NCBI GenBank assembly: GCA_001584585.1
Contig: LSYV01000041.1
Location: 784,594-821,932, forward strand
Origin: Gonium pectorale
Lineage: Eukaryota; Chlorophyta; Chlorophyceae; Chlamydomonadales; Volvocaceae
Reading direction: 5' to 3'
DNA: 37,339 nt
The notes beneath the pieces were generated by a model. That model was not told the DNA's origin and did not search any database. It worked only from the letters and a program-made list of their open reading frames with translations. Positions 1 through 11,600 of the stretch are shown here, one piece after another. Positions within the stretch are counted from its first letter, which is position 1. Each line of letters opens with the position of its first letter. Position numbers and translations under genes: made by a program.

Positions 1-185
1 GCCTCGTGCTCGTCACCCCCCCCCCACCCCCACCACACACACACACACACCCACACCGAACAGGAGCAGCCGCCCTTCCGACCCTTGCCCCTGGGTTCCT
101 GCAATCACACGTTGTCCCTCAACCGCCGCCATCACCCCCGGTTTCCTCATCGGCATCTCCTCGCCCCCCTTTCCCCCCTCTCCAG

Positions 186-363
186 GCTGGTGCTGGGCGG
201 GGACCACCTGATCGAGGACTGCCACGTGTGGTCCTGCCCCGCCTGCGCCGCCTCCTTCCGCTCCTTCCCCTACGACGGCTGCGACACCTGGATCGCCGAC
301 CTCAGCAGGCCCGCCCCCGCGCGGCGGCCCGGGGAGCTGCCGCCGTACACGTACGAGCTGTGA
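186..363 (+). CDS. 3'-terminal exon of an unidentified Cys-containing protein (partial gene)
   Basis: The exon follows a pyrimidine-rich acceptor (ccccctctccag) ending at 185. Its first base completes a split codon, then 58 residues run to TGA at 361-363. The peptide begins LVLGGDHLIEDCHVWSCPAC and contains CPAC and the Phe/Tyr-rich stretch ASFRSFPYDGCDTW, ending in PPYTYEL. The W-x-C-P-x-C pair and a third Cys resemble half of a small zinc-binding module, but no complete finger is visible. The rest of the gene lies left of the window. I do not recognise the family. An AATAAA-like signal lies about 165 bp past the stop at 529-534. The exon call rests on the acceptor, the non-repetitive composition and the clean stop; function is unknown. 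Confidence 0.5.
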
Positions 364-2712
364 GGCCGTACGATTTGGGCTGTATGGGGCTGCCAGACGA
401 GCTGGCGGCCGTGGGCGCCGCCGCTGCCGCCTTTAGCGCTTTCTATCGCCGGCGCATACGACCCAGGCGCGGCGCCGGCGCCGGCGGCGGGATGCCGGAG
501 GGATGCCGGAGGGATGCCGGGAACTAACAATAAAGAGGATGGTGGCCCATATGGGTACGGGGGGCCCAAAGCCCCCGAACGGGCCGGCAAGGCGGCTCGG
601 GGAATGCGGGGCGCGAGACCTTTGCTCCCACACGCCCGCCCAGCTCATGCCTTGCTCGCCGCCCGGTCGCGCCCCGTGCATCCTACAGCGACCCCACTTG
701 GCAGGTATCCGGCCCCGCCCTTTGGAGGGGCTTCGTGACCCCCCCCCCGACCCTCCTATCCGACGGATGCTTTGCGTGTGTTACGTCGTGCGAATATGCT
801 TTGCGTGTGTGGTTGTATGTCGCCCGCAGTCCAGACCGCGTGTACGGTAGACGGTGCATGTAGACGAGACGTTGCGGAGTGGATGCAAACGGTGGTGTCG
901 CGCGTGAGTACCTATTGCTTGGCTGGCCTGCACAACAGGCAGTAGCACCGGGCAGCGTGGGCGGCGGCCCCTCGGGTGCAGTGTGTTGCTTGTCATCGTC
1001 CAGTCATCGACGTACGTCGTACACTTTTACGGACCGTATTGTGAGCCCTGCCCGTTAGCGGCCCCTGCGCCGCCTGGGCCAAGGCTTTGCCGAAGGCGCG
1101 AAAACGGTGGGACTTCCGTTCGATGCTCGTCCAGTGGCCGTACGACGACGGAGCACATCATGTCTGCGCTCAGCGGGGCGCTCGGGAAGGACACAGATTT
1201 GTGCTGGTAGCTGGTAGCTGGTCGATCGAGGGTGTGCTGCAGGTTGTCCCGCGGGTTATGAGTCCTGGATGGGCCGTGGCGGACTGCCGGGTGGGGGGCA
1301 TTGCCCCGTGCTACGTGTCATTCGCTCTTTCCCAGCCTTTGCGGCAGCCTCACATATGTGGGGTAGAGCAGCGCCGGCCCAATGAGTGTCACCGGTGCCC
1401 ATGCATTGGGCTACCAGGGCGCCGGACAGCCGTGCCATCGCAGCACAGGCTGTTCCACTCACAATCCAAACGCCATTCGAGCATGGTAGCGGGATGTCTG
1501 GGGCGTCACGACGGATTGCGCGCTGGCTATTTCAGCCTTACACTCCGCCCTCGGCCTCCTTTGGCCCCTGGTCTCAACGCCTTCACCAAAGCGCGCACAG
1601 GCCTTCCACTCAGTGGAGGCCGCACCTCGTCCATGCCAACGCGGCACGGCCTGACCGGCGACGCCAGTGCTTTGCTTCCCGGCACCAAAGCAGTCCGAGG
1701 CACTGCCAATGCCGTGCTACACCCCCGTCCCGCAAGTACTGTCAGAATCGGCGCTTGTCTGGGGACGTGCAACGCTCCATGTGTCGTCCTCCGCCTCACC
1801 GCAGAGGCCCTGACCCCAAAAAGGACACCGCAACCCGAACGCCCGCGGTGACGACACCCACCCACCTAATGAGCAAGCCATCTGGGATTTCCTTCCAAGA
1901 AAAAACCCGTCCCGGCGACACGCCTCTCCGACCCGCCCGGGCCCGCGAATAACAGTCAATGCACTACTAGTACAGTCCGCGAGGGCGTCCGATGAAGGCG
2001 TATAGGCGGTGAGACCACAGCCGCCCCCATCCTCCTGCGTTGTACAGGTTTGAGCAAGCCGCGGGGCCCACGCGAGCTCTTCCCACCCCCTGCACTCAGC
2101 CTGCACAACGCGCGGCTCTGATCACACACACACACACGGCTCGGACCCGAGCGCCACACCCTCCGCCACTCGCTCCCTCCCAGGCAGTCCACCGCCCCCC
2201 TCCCCTCTACACCAGAAGACACCCCGCCCCCCTCGCACCGCTGCCCACCCCTCCCAAGCAAACACCGCAACGCCGCCGCCCAACGCTGTGCGCGCGCACA
2301 CGCACACACACTCACTCACGCGCAAGCGGCCCCACGTGCTCCGCCTAGCGGACGGACGGACTCCGCACGCAGCCGCCGCACCGCGCCTCCGTCGGACAAC
2401 ACCGCGCGAGTCACACATTGCAACAACGGCTCGGGTGGATTGCGCGTGCCGTGCCGTGCCGTGACGTGTGCGGCCAACCACGCCAGTTTGCGCGGGAGCC
2501 CAGCGCACACGCACACGCATGGCCTGGCCAGCGGCGCGTGTGAGCCCAACGGCCAACGCACCCACGCACACGCATGGCGTGGCCAACGGCCAACGCACAC
2601 GCACGTCGTGCGACCCAAGCATTTGGACCGGACCGGACGAAAGCACGAGAGAGCTGTGGCGCTGCCCGTCTGTCCCGAGCCGAGCCGGCCCGAGCGCCGA
2701 GCGCGGCCTGCC
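364..2712. other. Intergenic region between convergent genes
   Basis: The region holds the 3' end of the plus-strand gene at 363 and that of chorismate synthase at 2713. A 254-codon plus-strand frame at 1087-1851 has no family signature, and several overlapping frames on both strands are equally long, which is expected at this GC content. Other contents are (CA)n tracts near 2125 and 2290-2320 and an imperfect tandem array at 2500-2610 built on CGCACACGCATGGC and GGCCAACGCAC. I see no RNA gene or conserved protein. Confidence 0.6.
529..534 (+). terminator. Possible polyadenylation signal AATAAA
   Basis: AATAAA occurs about 165 bp after the stop of the plus-strand exon ending at 363, directly after three 11-bp GATGCCGGAGG-type repeats (491-521). 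Green algae often use TGTAA instead, so this is only a candidate 3' end. Confidence 0.25.
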
Positions 2713-5700
2713 TCACGCCGAGCGCACGAACTGCTTGGTGACGGAGGGGTCGGGCCCCACCGCGCCCTCGCGCGGCAGCAGCTCGCACTGCGCGTAGTGC
2801 TGCAGCAGCTGGTCCGCGAGCACCAGCGCCACCATGCTCTCAACCATGGGGACGGCGCTGAGGGGCAGGGAGGGGAGGGGGGGGAGGAATGGGAGGGATG
2901 GGCGGTGAGAGCGGAAGAGGGGAGGGAGGTCAGGCGCCCAGGTCGGCCTTATGATGCGTGCAAACGTGTTTCCAACCACATGCGCCGAAATGGGCCATAG
3001 AACTGCACACAGGCAAGGGGCAGCGGCACCGACGTCGACGAGCACGACCGGGCCATCGGGCGCGGCGGCGGAGCGGACAGGGGGCCTGCCGGCCAGACCT
3101 TCCCCAACCAGCCGCACCCCCCCAACACGCAGCCCTTCCCATTCCTTCACGCCAACACATCAGATCCATTGGTGCAGCCCCATCCTCCCCAACACGCCAT
3201 TCCTTGCCGCTCTCCTCCCTCGGGCCCCCGCCCGGCGGCCTCACCGCGGGACGACGCAGGGGTCGTGCCGACCTCGCGCGCGCAGCTCCGTCTCCTGGCC
3301 GTCTCGCGTGACGGTGCGCTGCTTGATGCCGATGGTGGAGGTGGGCTTGAAGGCCACGCGGATCACAATGTCCTCGCCGTTGCTCAGACCGCCCTGCACG
3401 CCGCCGCTGCGGTTGGTGCGCGTGCGGACCTGGCAGGGGCAACGGGGGTTGCGACGCGGGCCGGATCGGATCGGATCGGATCGGACCGGTCACACGCGCT
3501 TATGAGGACCAGCAAGGCCGGCCATCTTGCACATGCCGCTCCCTGCTCCCTGACGCCCCCCGTGCCGTCCTGGCCCTACGCCGCAAGCCCTTTGCCACCC
3601 CCCCCGCCCCCGGCTGGCACTCGGCTCCTCCAGGCCCCCAACCCCCTCCAGACCCCGCCAAAGCGCCCCGTCTGCACCCGGCGCCCCGGTGGCCAATGCA
3701 GCAATGCTGCACGGAACGCCCGTCACAGCACAGGACAGCGTCCCCTCCGTCCTCCCGCCCCCCTCCCGCCCCCGCCCTCCGCCCCCCACCCGTCCTCACC
3801 CGACCGTCCCGGGACGTCCGCTGCAGACGGCATCCAACCTGCCCCTACCCCTCGTCTCCATCCCCTGTCTCATCCCCCCCCCCTTCACACACACGCCTCC
3901 TCCCCTCCCGCGCACCCCCCCCCACCCCGGCCTCACCCTGCCGTCCTGGTCCAGGTAGAACTCGTCGTTGTGCTCGCTGCCCAGCATGGCGGCGCCGCGG
4001 AAGCCGCTGCCGATCTCAAAGCCCTGCGGCGGACGAGTCGAGGCGGCGGAGGCAGGGGCACAGGCGTTGGGGCAAGAGGCGTCGGGGCCAGAATGGCGCC
4101 GGGGCGGCAAGAGGTTCAAGTCTCGTCGGGGCCAGAATGCGTGTATCATCGGCGAGGTCAGACAGCTCCAATAGATGGTAGCATCATCGGGGTCGGGTGT
4201 TGTAGGCCCGTGCCCCACAGACTGGTGCCAGCTGTTGTCATCACGCCTCGCCCGGAGACCGGTGGGTGGGCGGGTGGGTGGGTGGGCATGCCCCAACAAC
4301 AGCCAATTATGGGCCAAACAGGAAGCGCTCGGAAGTGGACCGGAGTGTGAACCCCGCATGGGTGGACACCAACTTGATTGTGTCGCTGCCGGGGCCTGGC
4401 AAGAAGCGTCCAAACCTCACCCAAGCGGGTATTGGAATCGTGCCGCTGCTGGAGCGGCCGTCAGCGGCCTGCGGCCCACGGCACTCCCGGGTACACGACT
4501 GCGAGCCCCACCCACGCAATGTCCCACGTGCAACCCCATGGGCGATGTGAGCATGTACCCCCCCCCCCATGCAGTTGCACGTGACAAGGCCGGGAAACCC
4601 ATTTGCATGCCGTGCGGCGACGATGGTCGCACTTCCGCAGAGGTCAGACAGCTCCAATAGATGGTAGCATCATCGGGGTCGGGTGTTGTAGGCCCGTGCC
4701 CCACAGACTGGTGCCAGCGTGTGTCATCAACCCTCATACCGGTGTGTGGAAACGGGCACAGGGCGCTACGCCGCGGCCACGCGCGAGTGCGGGGGTGCGG
4801 GGGATTGTGAGGATATGAACGGGCTGGGCGCCAGGGGAGGAGGTTGAAGGCGAATGGGGGGAGGGCCCGGCACGGCACGACTCGGCAGGACCCACGCGCC
4901 GAGGACCAATCCAGGGACAGCAGCGCCAAACCCGCACGAGCAAGGGGGGTGGGGAACCGAGCGGGCAGCGCCCAGCTGTGAACCGAGCTGTGAACCACGG
5001 CGGCTGTTGGGGTTGTGCCTTTGGCCAGAGCCGGGCGGCCGCTCGCGCCCCACTGCGCTCCCGGAGCTGTGCCATCTTGCTATGCAACAACCTGCCCATG
5101 TGCACTCGTTAGCATCATTAGGCTTATTTGTACACGCTGTCGCGCATGTCGTACACCCGTGCGTACCGTGCGGACGCATCTCCCACACCGATGTGCTTTA
5201 CACAGCTTTACACATGCAAGCACACACACACGCGTGTACATGTACGTATGCGGAGGACAGCTCGGGGACCGGCGAGGTCAGACAGCTCCAATAGATGGTA
5301 GCATCATCGGGGTCGGGTGTTGTGGGCCCGTGCCCCACAGACTGGTGCCAGCTGTTGTCATCACGCCTCGCCCGGAGACCGGTGGGTGGGTGGGTGGGTG
5401 GGTGTGCATGCCGCAAACATGAGCACGTCGAGGCGGCGGCCCAAATTGCAGCCGAGGCAATATGTGTGATTTCTTGTGGCTGTGAAACGAGCTGTGAAAC
5501 GAGTTTAGGACAAGCATGCGTGTGCCGGGGATAGGGAGCGGCAGAATGTGGCTGGCTGGCTGCGGCACGGCTCACTGAGCGGCGCCCATCGTGATCCGTG
5601 CCGCAGCCAGCCAGCCACATTCTGCCACGGCTGCGCGCCCGCGGCTGCCCACCCCCAGGCGCTGCTGCTCCAGGCTTTGTCGAGACCGTACCCGATATCG

Positions 5701-8107
5701 AGAGAACGTGTGCTGTCGACACGAAATGGCATCCAGCCGCCGCCTCTTCTCGCTATCGCTCTGGAGGGCTGCGGAGGGTTGGCTGCGGGGGCCAAGGTCG
5801 CAGCCGCAGCCGCAGCCGCAGGGCGCACTCCCCGCCTCCCCCCCTCACCTTGGTGGCCGGCAGGCTGAGCATGGCCTTGGCCAGCTCCGCCTCCAGCTTG
5901 TCGAACACGGGGGACCCGAGCCCCTTGGGGCAGCGGCGCACCACGCACGTCACCTCGCCGCCGCAGCTCTCGCCCCGGGTGCGGACCTCGTTGATGGCTG
6001 GGGTCGGGAGGCGGGAGGCGGGGCGCGGTGGGGCGGTGGGATGGGGAGCATGGGGCGGGGGCGGGGAGGGGAGATGATGAGACGCGTTGAGGGGAGGACC
6101 GGTTGGCTAGGGTGAACTGGAGCGGCCGAACGAGATGGGCCTGCATCCCGAACGGCGTGGTGGTGTCCCCAACGAGTGTCCAGCGAAGTCGCCAGAATGT
6201 CCTCCTGCCGACCCGGCACTCCTCCGGGACGCGTCCGCTGAGTCGGCCCTTCTTACATACCCCACCGAGCTCCACGGCCAGTCCCCTGCCCCCGTCCGAA
6301 GAGACCGAATGCCGGACCAGCCACATGCCCCGTGGCCCTGCCTCCTTCTCGCCTCTGCCCACCCGCCCACTGCCTCCCTTGGCCAGCCCGCACCACCTTT
6401 CAGGGCCCGCTCCCCACTGGAGAGGCCCCCTTCCCCGCGGCAACCCGCCATCACACACAGCGGCACGCCCGGCCGCCCGCCTCAGCGGCCCCCGCCCCCC
6501 AAGCACCTCAGTCCAGCTTCATACTTGGATGCTTTCGCCACGCCCGCCTCCAGACTCCCCCCTCCCCCCCCCCCCGGACTGAGTGACCCCCGCCCTTCCC
6601 CGCTCACCGTCAATCATCTTCTTGGCTGCCGCCTGGTCGGGGCAGCGCACAATGTTGGACTCCACGTCGGCCATGGTGAAATTGGCCATGTCCACGTCCG
6701 ACTCAATCTCCCGGACCTTGCTCACATACGCCAGAATCTGGGAGGGAGAGGGGAGAGGTATGAGCGGGGGATGAGGGATCGGGGGGCAGGGGCGGGGGGC
6801 GCAGGGAGTCGGGGCGGAGTCGCAAAGGCGATCAATGCGGCAGTCTCGCCGTGGCGGGGTGGAATAATGCGGGAGAAGGTTGTCGGACCCATGAGGGGTG
6901 CAGGGCGGGGGCGGGGGCAGCGGCAGGGGGGCAGCAGGGGATTCGGGGCCGCGGAGCGAAACCCAGACTGGGCAGGCAGGGCACGGGATCCGGCTGGCGC
7001 CGCAGCAACGGAGGAAGCCAAGCGCAGCTAGCGTATGGCTGCGCGACGACCACAGCGCCCGGCACACCGGAACGACGGCTCCCGTGGGGCGGCGGGGGAG
7101 GGGGGGCAGGGGGGGCAAGCCAGGAGCGGCCCGACTGCAGGCAACCGCGTCCCCCGGAACGCTACCGTATCTGGCGTGTTCCAATCCTTGCCAGCACCAA
7201 GCCACGGTACCAGACTGACACCCTCGCGATAGGAACAGGATGCCCAGGCGGGTCGTTTTCGCGGCATGCAGGCAGCGCGAGGAGCAACTATTCGACGTCC
7301 GGGGGCGGACGGGGCCTGCTAACGTCGACGCCCCGTTGCCCGATCCTCCCTGCTCCTTGGGAGCTGCTGTCATCCCCGACCGTGCCGCATGCCACGGAAA
7401 GCTGCCGGTAAGTAATAAAACTGCATCCTTGGGGCTCTACGTTGGCCCAAGGCTCCCCTTGGCAAACCGCACCTGTCCCCGTGTGCTACCTAACCGTCCC
7501 CACCTCCCCCTGCCACGCGCCCGCGCGCCGCTCCCGCGCCCCAGCTCCGCCACGAGGTGCCCACCTCGGTATCGCCAATGACTTTGAGGAGCTTCTTGGC
7601 CACGGCGCCTGCGGCGACGCGGCCGATGGTCTCGCGGGCCGAGCTGCGGCCGCCCCCGGCCACAGCGCGAATGCCATATTTGAAGTCATAGGTGGCATCC
7701 GCGTGGCTAGGCCGGTAGGCCACAGCCATCTCCGAGTAGTCCTGCGACTTCTGGTCCTTATTGCGGACCACGATGGCGATGGGCGTCCCCAGGGTGACCC
7801 CGTCGACCACGCCGGACAGGATCTCCGCAACGTCGTCCTCCTTGCGCGGAGTGGTGATAATGCTCTGGCCAGGCTTCCGGCGGTCCAGCTCCAGCTGAAT
7901 CTCGTCCTCAGTTATTGGCAGCCGCGGCGGCACGCCATCAATTACGCAGCCTACGCCCTTCCCGTGGGACTCCCCAAAGGTGGTGACCCTAAAGTTGTTG
8001 CCGTAGGTGCTGCCCGCGGCGTGCACGCTTAGCCGGAGCGTCCGCGCTTGGCGCGCCGGGCAGCCGGCAAAGGCGCGGCGCCCCTGCAAACGCCCTGTGG
8101 TCTGCAT
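2713..8107 (-). CDS. CS: Chorismate synthase, plastid-targeted (6 exons, 412 aa)
   Basis: Chorismate synthase converts 5-enolpyruvylshikimate-3-phosphate to chorismate, the last shikimate-pathway step, using reduced FMN. Minus-strand exons are 8107-7565, 6737-6608, 5997-5849, 4023-3937, 3429-3245 and 2857-2713. Phases close exactly to TGA and all introns are GT-AG. Residues 1 to about 32 ([20 protein letters not shown] onward) are Arg/Ala-rich without acidic residues, like a transit peptide. Family motifs follow in order: [16 protein letters not shown] (44-59), [39 protein letters not shown] (151-168), [32 protein letters not shown] (from 310), FKPTSTIG, and RHDPCVVPR near 357-365. The start is the ATG at 8107; the frame is open upstream to a TTG at 8146 but has no earlier ATG. 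Introns are 827, 610, 1825, 507 and 387 bp. The gene is divergent from the nuclease at 8681 across 573 bp. It appears intact. Confidence 0.97.
3463..3486. repeat. GGATC microsatellite in chorismate synthase intron 4
   Basis: About four tandem GGATC units lie just upstream (minus sense) of the acceptor of exon 5. This is a simple sequence repeat with no role visible. Confidence 0.7.
4151..4292 (+). repeat. Intronic direct repeat, copy 1
   Basis: The copy starts at GGCGAGGTCAGACAGCTCCA and ends in a GGTGGGTGGGCGGGTGGG tract followed by GCATGCC. It nearly matches 5271-5412 over its whole length and 4640-4748 over its first ~100 bp. All three copies lie in chorismate synthase intron 3 (4024-5848). 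Next to this copy (4075-4140) is a small duplication, GTCGGGGCCAGAATG twice, with GGTTCAAGTCTCGTC, which recalls a tRNA B box but does not fold as a T arm. Confidence 0.85.
4640..4748 (+). repeat. Intronic direct repeat, copy 2 (3'-truncated)
   Basis: It matches copies 1 and 3 from GAGGTCAGACAGCTCCAATA through CCACAGACTGGTGCCAGC. It then diverges to GTGTGTCATCAACCCTCAT and lacks the G-rich tail that ends the other copies. Confidence 0.85.
5271..5412 (+). repeat. Intronic direct repeat, copy 3
   Basis: It is almost identical to copy 1, including the flanking GGCGAGGTC start and the (GGTGGGTG)n tail ending GTGCATGCC. It differs by a few substitutions, for example TTGTGGGCCC against TTGTAGGCCC, and in the G-rich tail. 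The near-identity suggests a recent copying event inside this intron. Confidence 0.85.
5540..5626. repeat. Perfect inverted repeat: 31-bp stem, 25-nt loop
   Basis: Positions 5540-5570 (starting GGCAGAATGTGGCTGGCTGG) are exactly complementary to 5596-5626 (ending CAGCCACATTCTGCC), with loop 5571-5595. The element lies in chorismate synthase intron 3 and would fold as a hairpin on either strand. It could be a very short inverted-repeat element or a small-RNA precursor; no flanking target-site duplication is obvious. Confidence 0.9.
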
Positions 8108-8680
8108 CGCGACTAATGTATAATATTGAATCGCCCTGCACACCAATTTGGGCTTTTGTGAATTGCAGTACTGCGAAAAACGCTGATCAGGCGGAGAGAG
8201 GCCAGATCATGAGTTTGCGAGGGCAGAGGCAATTTATGAGAAGCCGATATAACCGTGTATAACTCTGTTTTAATACCCATTTCGGGCGGCCACGCCATGC
8301 GCCGGCACCAACCCTGAAACTTCTCCTTGGGTCTCTCTCGGCGGGAAATGAGCAGGAACAACGAGGTGAGCATCTACGCCCGGGGGTATGCAGGGCACTT
8401 CGTGGTGTTCTGAACTTTGGTTTCCCACACCTGCTTGCGTGCCATGCGCGGCCCACTACCGTGGGGGGAAGCACTTCAAACTGGGGCGCAAGCATGGAAC
8501 GACGGCGTGCCCCTGATTATTTGCCCTGGTGGTTCCAACAATGCAAGATGATCTCGAGGGAAAGCGCCGGGAGGCTCCTGTTGGGGGTTTGCAGCCCCTT
8601 CTCCCAGCTCCATGCCAACGACGATATGTCCCGCGCGCCCGCAGCACGACCGACCCCCCGCACGGCGAAGCACCCCAACA
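8108..8680. promoter_or_regulatory. Shared 5' region of divergent genes (chorismate synthase and EXD2/RRP6-like nuclease)
   Basis: Start codons at 8107 (minus) and 8681 (plus) face away from each other, so both 5' UTRs and promoters should lie here. The segment 8108-8280 is noticeably more AT-rich than its surroundings, with TATAATATT at 8119-8127 and TTTTAATACCC near 8270. The TATAATATT is too close to the minus-strand ATG to be an ordinary TATA box for it. The regulatory role is inferred from position. Confidence 0.4.
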
Positions 8681-11600
8681 ATGACCACGCTGCCGGCGGC
8701 GGCGGGCACAGCAGCAGCGGCAGCGTCCGTGGTCGTCGCCTGCACCGCGGCACTGCGGTGGTGGCGGCGGCGGCGGCACGCGGGGAGGGCCCCCCCGAGC
8801 CCCTGGTCGCCTGGCGGCGCGCAGCAGCTGCCCCAGTCCCGCTTCAAGCTCGTCTACGCGGATAACACCGACCGGCCCTTCCCGCACCTCCCCCTCCAGC
8901 CCTGCAACGCCAGCGAAGCCACGCGAGATCCAGATTCCGACGGCCGGTGCGGCCATGTCGGCGCGTCGAAACACACAAACAGCGACGCCGTCGGTGCCGC
9001 CACAGCTGAGGGTGGAGCGGCAGCCTCGGGCGGTGTTGCAGCCCTCACTGATGCCGCCGAGCCCACCGTGGCCGCAGAGCCCGCCGCAGCCGCAGCCGCA
9101 GCCACCGCCCCGGCGGCCGGCGCCGTACACCCGTACCTCCCCCAGATCCAGCGCCTCATGTCTGCCACCGCCTGCCTCGTGCCCCGCCGCCTGCCGCCGC
9201 CGCCACCGCCGCTCCCGCCGATCCTCGACTTGGGGCTGGAGCCGGCGCCGCGGGCGGCGGCGACGGCGGTGCCACGGCCCGTTGGCACCGGCACCATCAC
9301 CGGCGGCCCCTGGGCGCAAACAGCCGCACCGGTGCCGGCGTCGGCGACGGGGCAGGCTGGGCCTGCGGGGCCCACAGATGCGGGGCCCTGCGCCCTGCGG
9401 GTCAGCTGGGTCGCGACGGCCCAGGAGCTGCATGAGCTTGGGGAGCGCCTTCGGCAGGTACGGCGGTTGTGGCGGGTACGGCGCGTGACAACTTCAGTCG
9501 GAGACGCGTGCCCCGTGCCTCGGGACGTGTACGGTGGTGCGCAGTGGCGGGAATGGTAGCGACCGCGACCATTCTACGACCCCGTGCCTGTTGTCTTGCA
9601 AGTGGCGGACATAGTGCACAGCTACGGCCTTTCGCTTCCGGGTCTCTCCCTTGCAACGCATCCCCGCGTGATCCTTGCTGTGGGAAACGCAAATGAGAAG
9701 TACAACATGGCGCCCCTGGCCGTCCTGCCCCCCTCCCGGTGCATGCGCACCCACCCCTTGGGACGGCGCTAGCTCCTGCCCTCCCCCCGGTCAACCACAT
9801 CCGGATCCGGTTCCGGATCTGGATCCGCAGGAGCGCCAGATCGGGCTGGACCTCGAGGCGCACTCGCTCTACTCCTACCACGGCATCACCTGCCTGCTGC
9901 AGCTCTCAGCCTGGCGGCCCCGGGCCGGCGGGGCCGGTGCCAGTGCTGGCGCAGATGCCGGCGCCGGCAACACCGCCTGTGCTGGGGTCGTGGCCGGCCC
10001 GAGCGGCCCGACGAGAACACCCCAGGCAGTGGCGGCGACGTCCGGATCGGATCCGAATTCGGATACGGGGCGGGCCCCGGAGGTGGAGGTGTGGCTGGTG
10101 GACGCGCTGGCGCTGCACGACCACGTGGGGGCGGCGCTGGGGCCGCTGATGGCCGACCCGCGGGTCATTAAGGTGGGGCCGGGTCGTGCAGGGGCTTTGG
10201 GGTGTGCACGGGGGCCTTGGTGATGGGCATCCGAGTTTGCCGGGCAGGGGACGCGGTGGCCGCATCGGGGAGGTGGGGGAAAGGGGGGGAAGAGGCGCCG
10301 GCCGGGAGAATGGTGGAGTTGGCGGCCGCTGCTCCGCGGTTCAGCGCGGTCCGACGTGCGGCGAGGGTTCGCCACATGCCCGTTCCTTAGTTGCTCCATG
10401 ACTGCGCTCCATGCGGGAGCCGTACGCCAGTGCTGGCGGCGCGCCGCGCCCCCCCACCCCACCCACAAGCACCTCCTGCGCGGGGCCCGTGGCGGCTGTC
10501 CCCATCTCCCCATGTCAATGTATAGCCGTTACCTTTTTCCAATGCCGTCTGCGCCTGGCCCCGGTCCCGGCCCCTGGGCCCCCTCCCCCGCCCCCTGCCC
10601 CCAGGTGGTCCACGGCGGCAGCAACGACGTGACGTGGCTCCAGCGGGACTTCCGGGTGTACCTGGTCAACTTGTTTGACACGGAGAAGGCATGCCAGGTG
10701 GGGGGGTAGTAAAGAGAGGGAAACGGGTCGCGTCGCGGACACCAAATCGCATACTCAATAGTAGTAGGAACGACGGTCTTGGAGGACTTTAAGACGACCT
10801 GCAAAACTTCGACGTCAGCGACAAGCGAACCGTGCAGTGGCATACCTTCAAAGGCTGTGGTCGCTGATAGATTGCTGACACATGGAAGGGGAGGCGGCGG
10901 AGACTCCAGGCCCACCCGCCCAACCTAACACAGTGGGGGGGGGGAAGGGCGGGGGGTTAAGAGGGCTAGGGGCTGCGCCATGAGCCATAAGCAAGGGGGC
11001 AATCGAGGCACTCGTTGGCTACTCGGTGTCAGGCGGTATCCGTTTTGCGGTCGCAACCGTGTACTTGAGCCGGCATCCGCACACCCGCACACCCGTACCC
11101 GCACCCGCACACCCGCAAGTGCGCTGCGACCCGGTTCCCGCTGCCTCCATTACCCCCTCCCCTTCTCCTGGGCCTCCTGGACCCGAACCCGCCACCCGCA
11201 GGTGCTGGGCCACGAGAGCCGCGCGCTGGGGTCGCTGCTGCAGCGCCTGTGCGGACTGGACGTGAGCGCCGCCGACAAGGCCGCCGGCCAGCGGGCCGAC
11301 TGGCGGCGGCGCCCGCTGCCGCCGGCGCTGCTGCGCTACGCCGCCGCCGACGTGGCGTACCTGCCGTACCTCGCGGACGCGCTGCGGGCGGAGCTGGCGG
11401 CGGCTGCGGGGCCGACGGGTGGGGCCGGGGGGGGGGTTGTTGGAGTGGGGGCGATGTGGCCGACGGCATCGCTGGGACCGACGGGGTTTTGCTGGGGCCG
11501 CTCGCTTTGCTTTGTCCTGCCCGGCCGGGTGGTGCGGGTGGTGCGGGTGCTGTCGGGTGCTGTCGGGTGCTGCGTGCCCTATCCGGCCCACATTGGGGTG

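Noticed and set aside
1087..1851. 254-codon plus-strand open frame
   Set aside because: No family motif, overlapped by comparable frames on the minus strand, and its Arg/Pro/His-rich composition is what random GC-rich DNA gives.
4105..4136. tRNA-like GGTTCAAGTCTCGTC segment
   Set aside because: It contains a B-box-like word, but the T-arm pairs poorly and no matching acceptor strand, D arm or anticodon arm precedes it. Not a tRNA; at most a SINE relic.
3169..4350. 393-codon plus-strand open frame across chorismate synthase exons 4-5
   Set aside because: It is antisense to two confirmed exons and their intron. The family match, splice sites and phases all support the minus strand.
8107..8146. 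Longer chorismate synthase start at 8146
   Set aside because: The codon there is TTG, not ATG. The first ATG is at 8107 and gives a normal transit-like leader.
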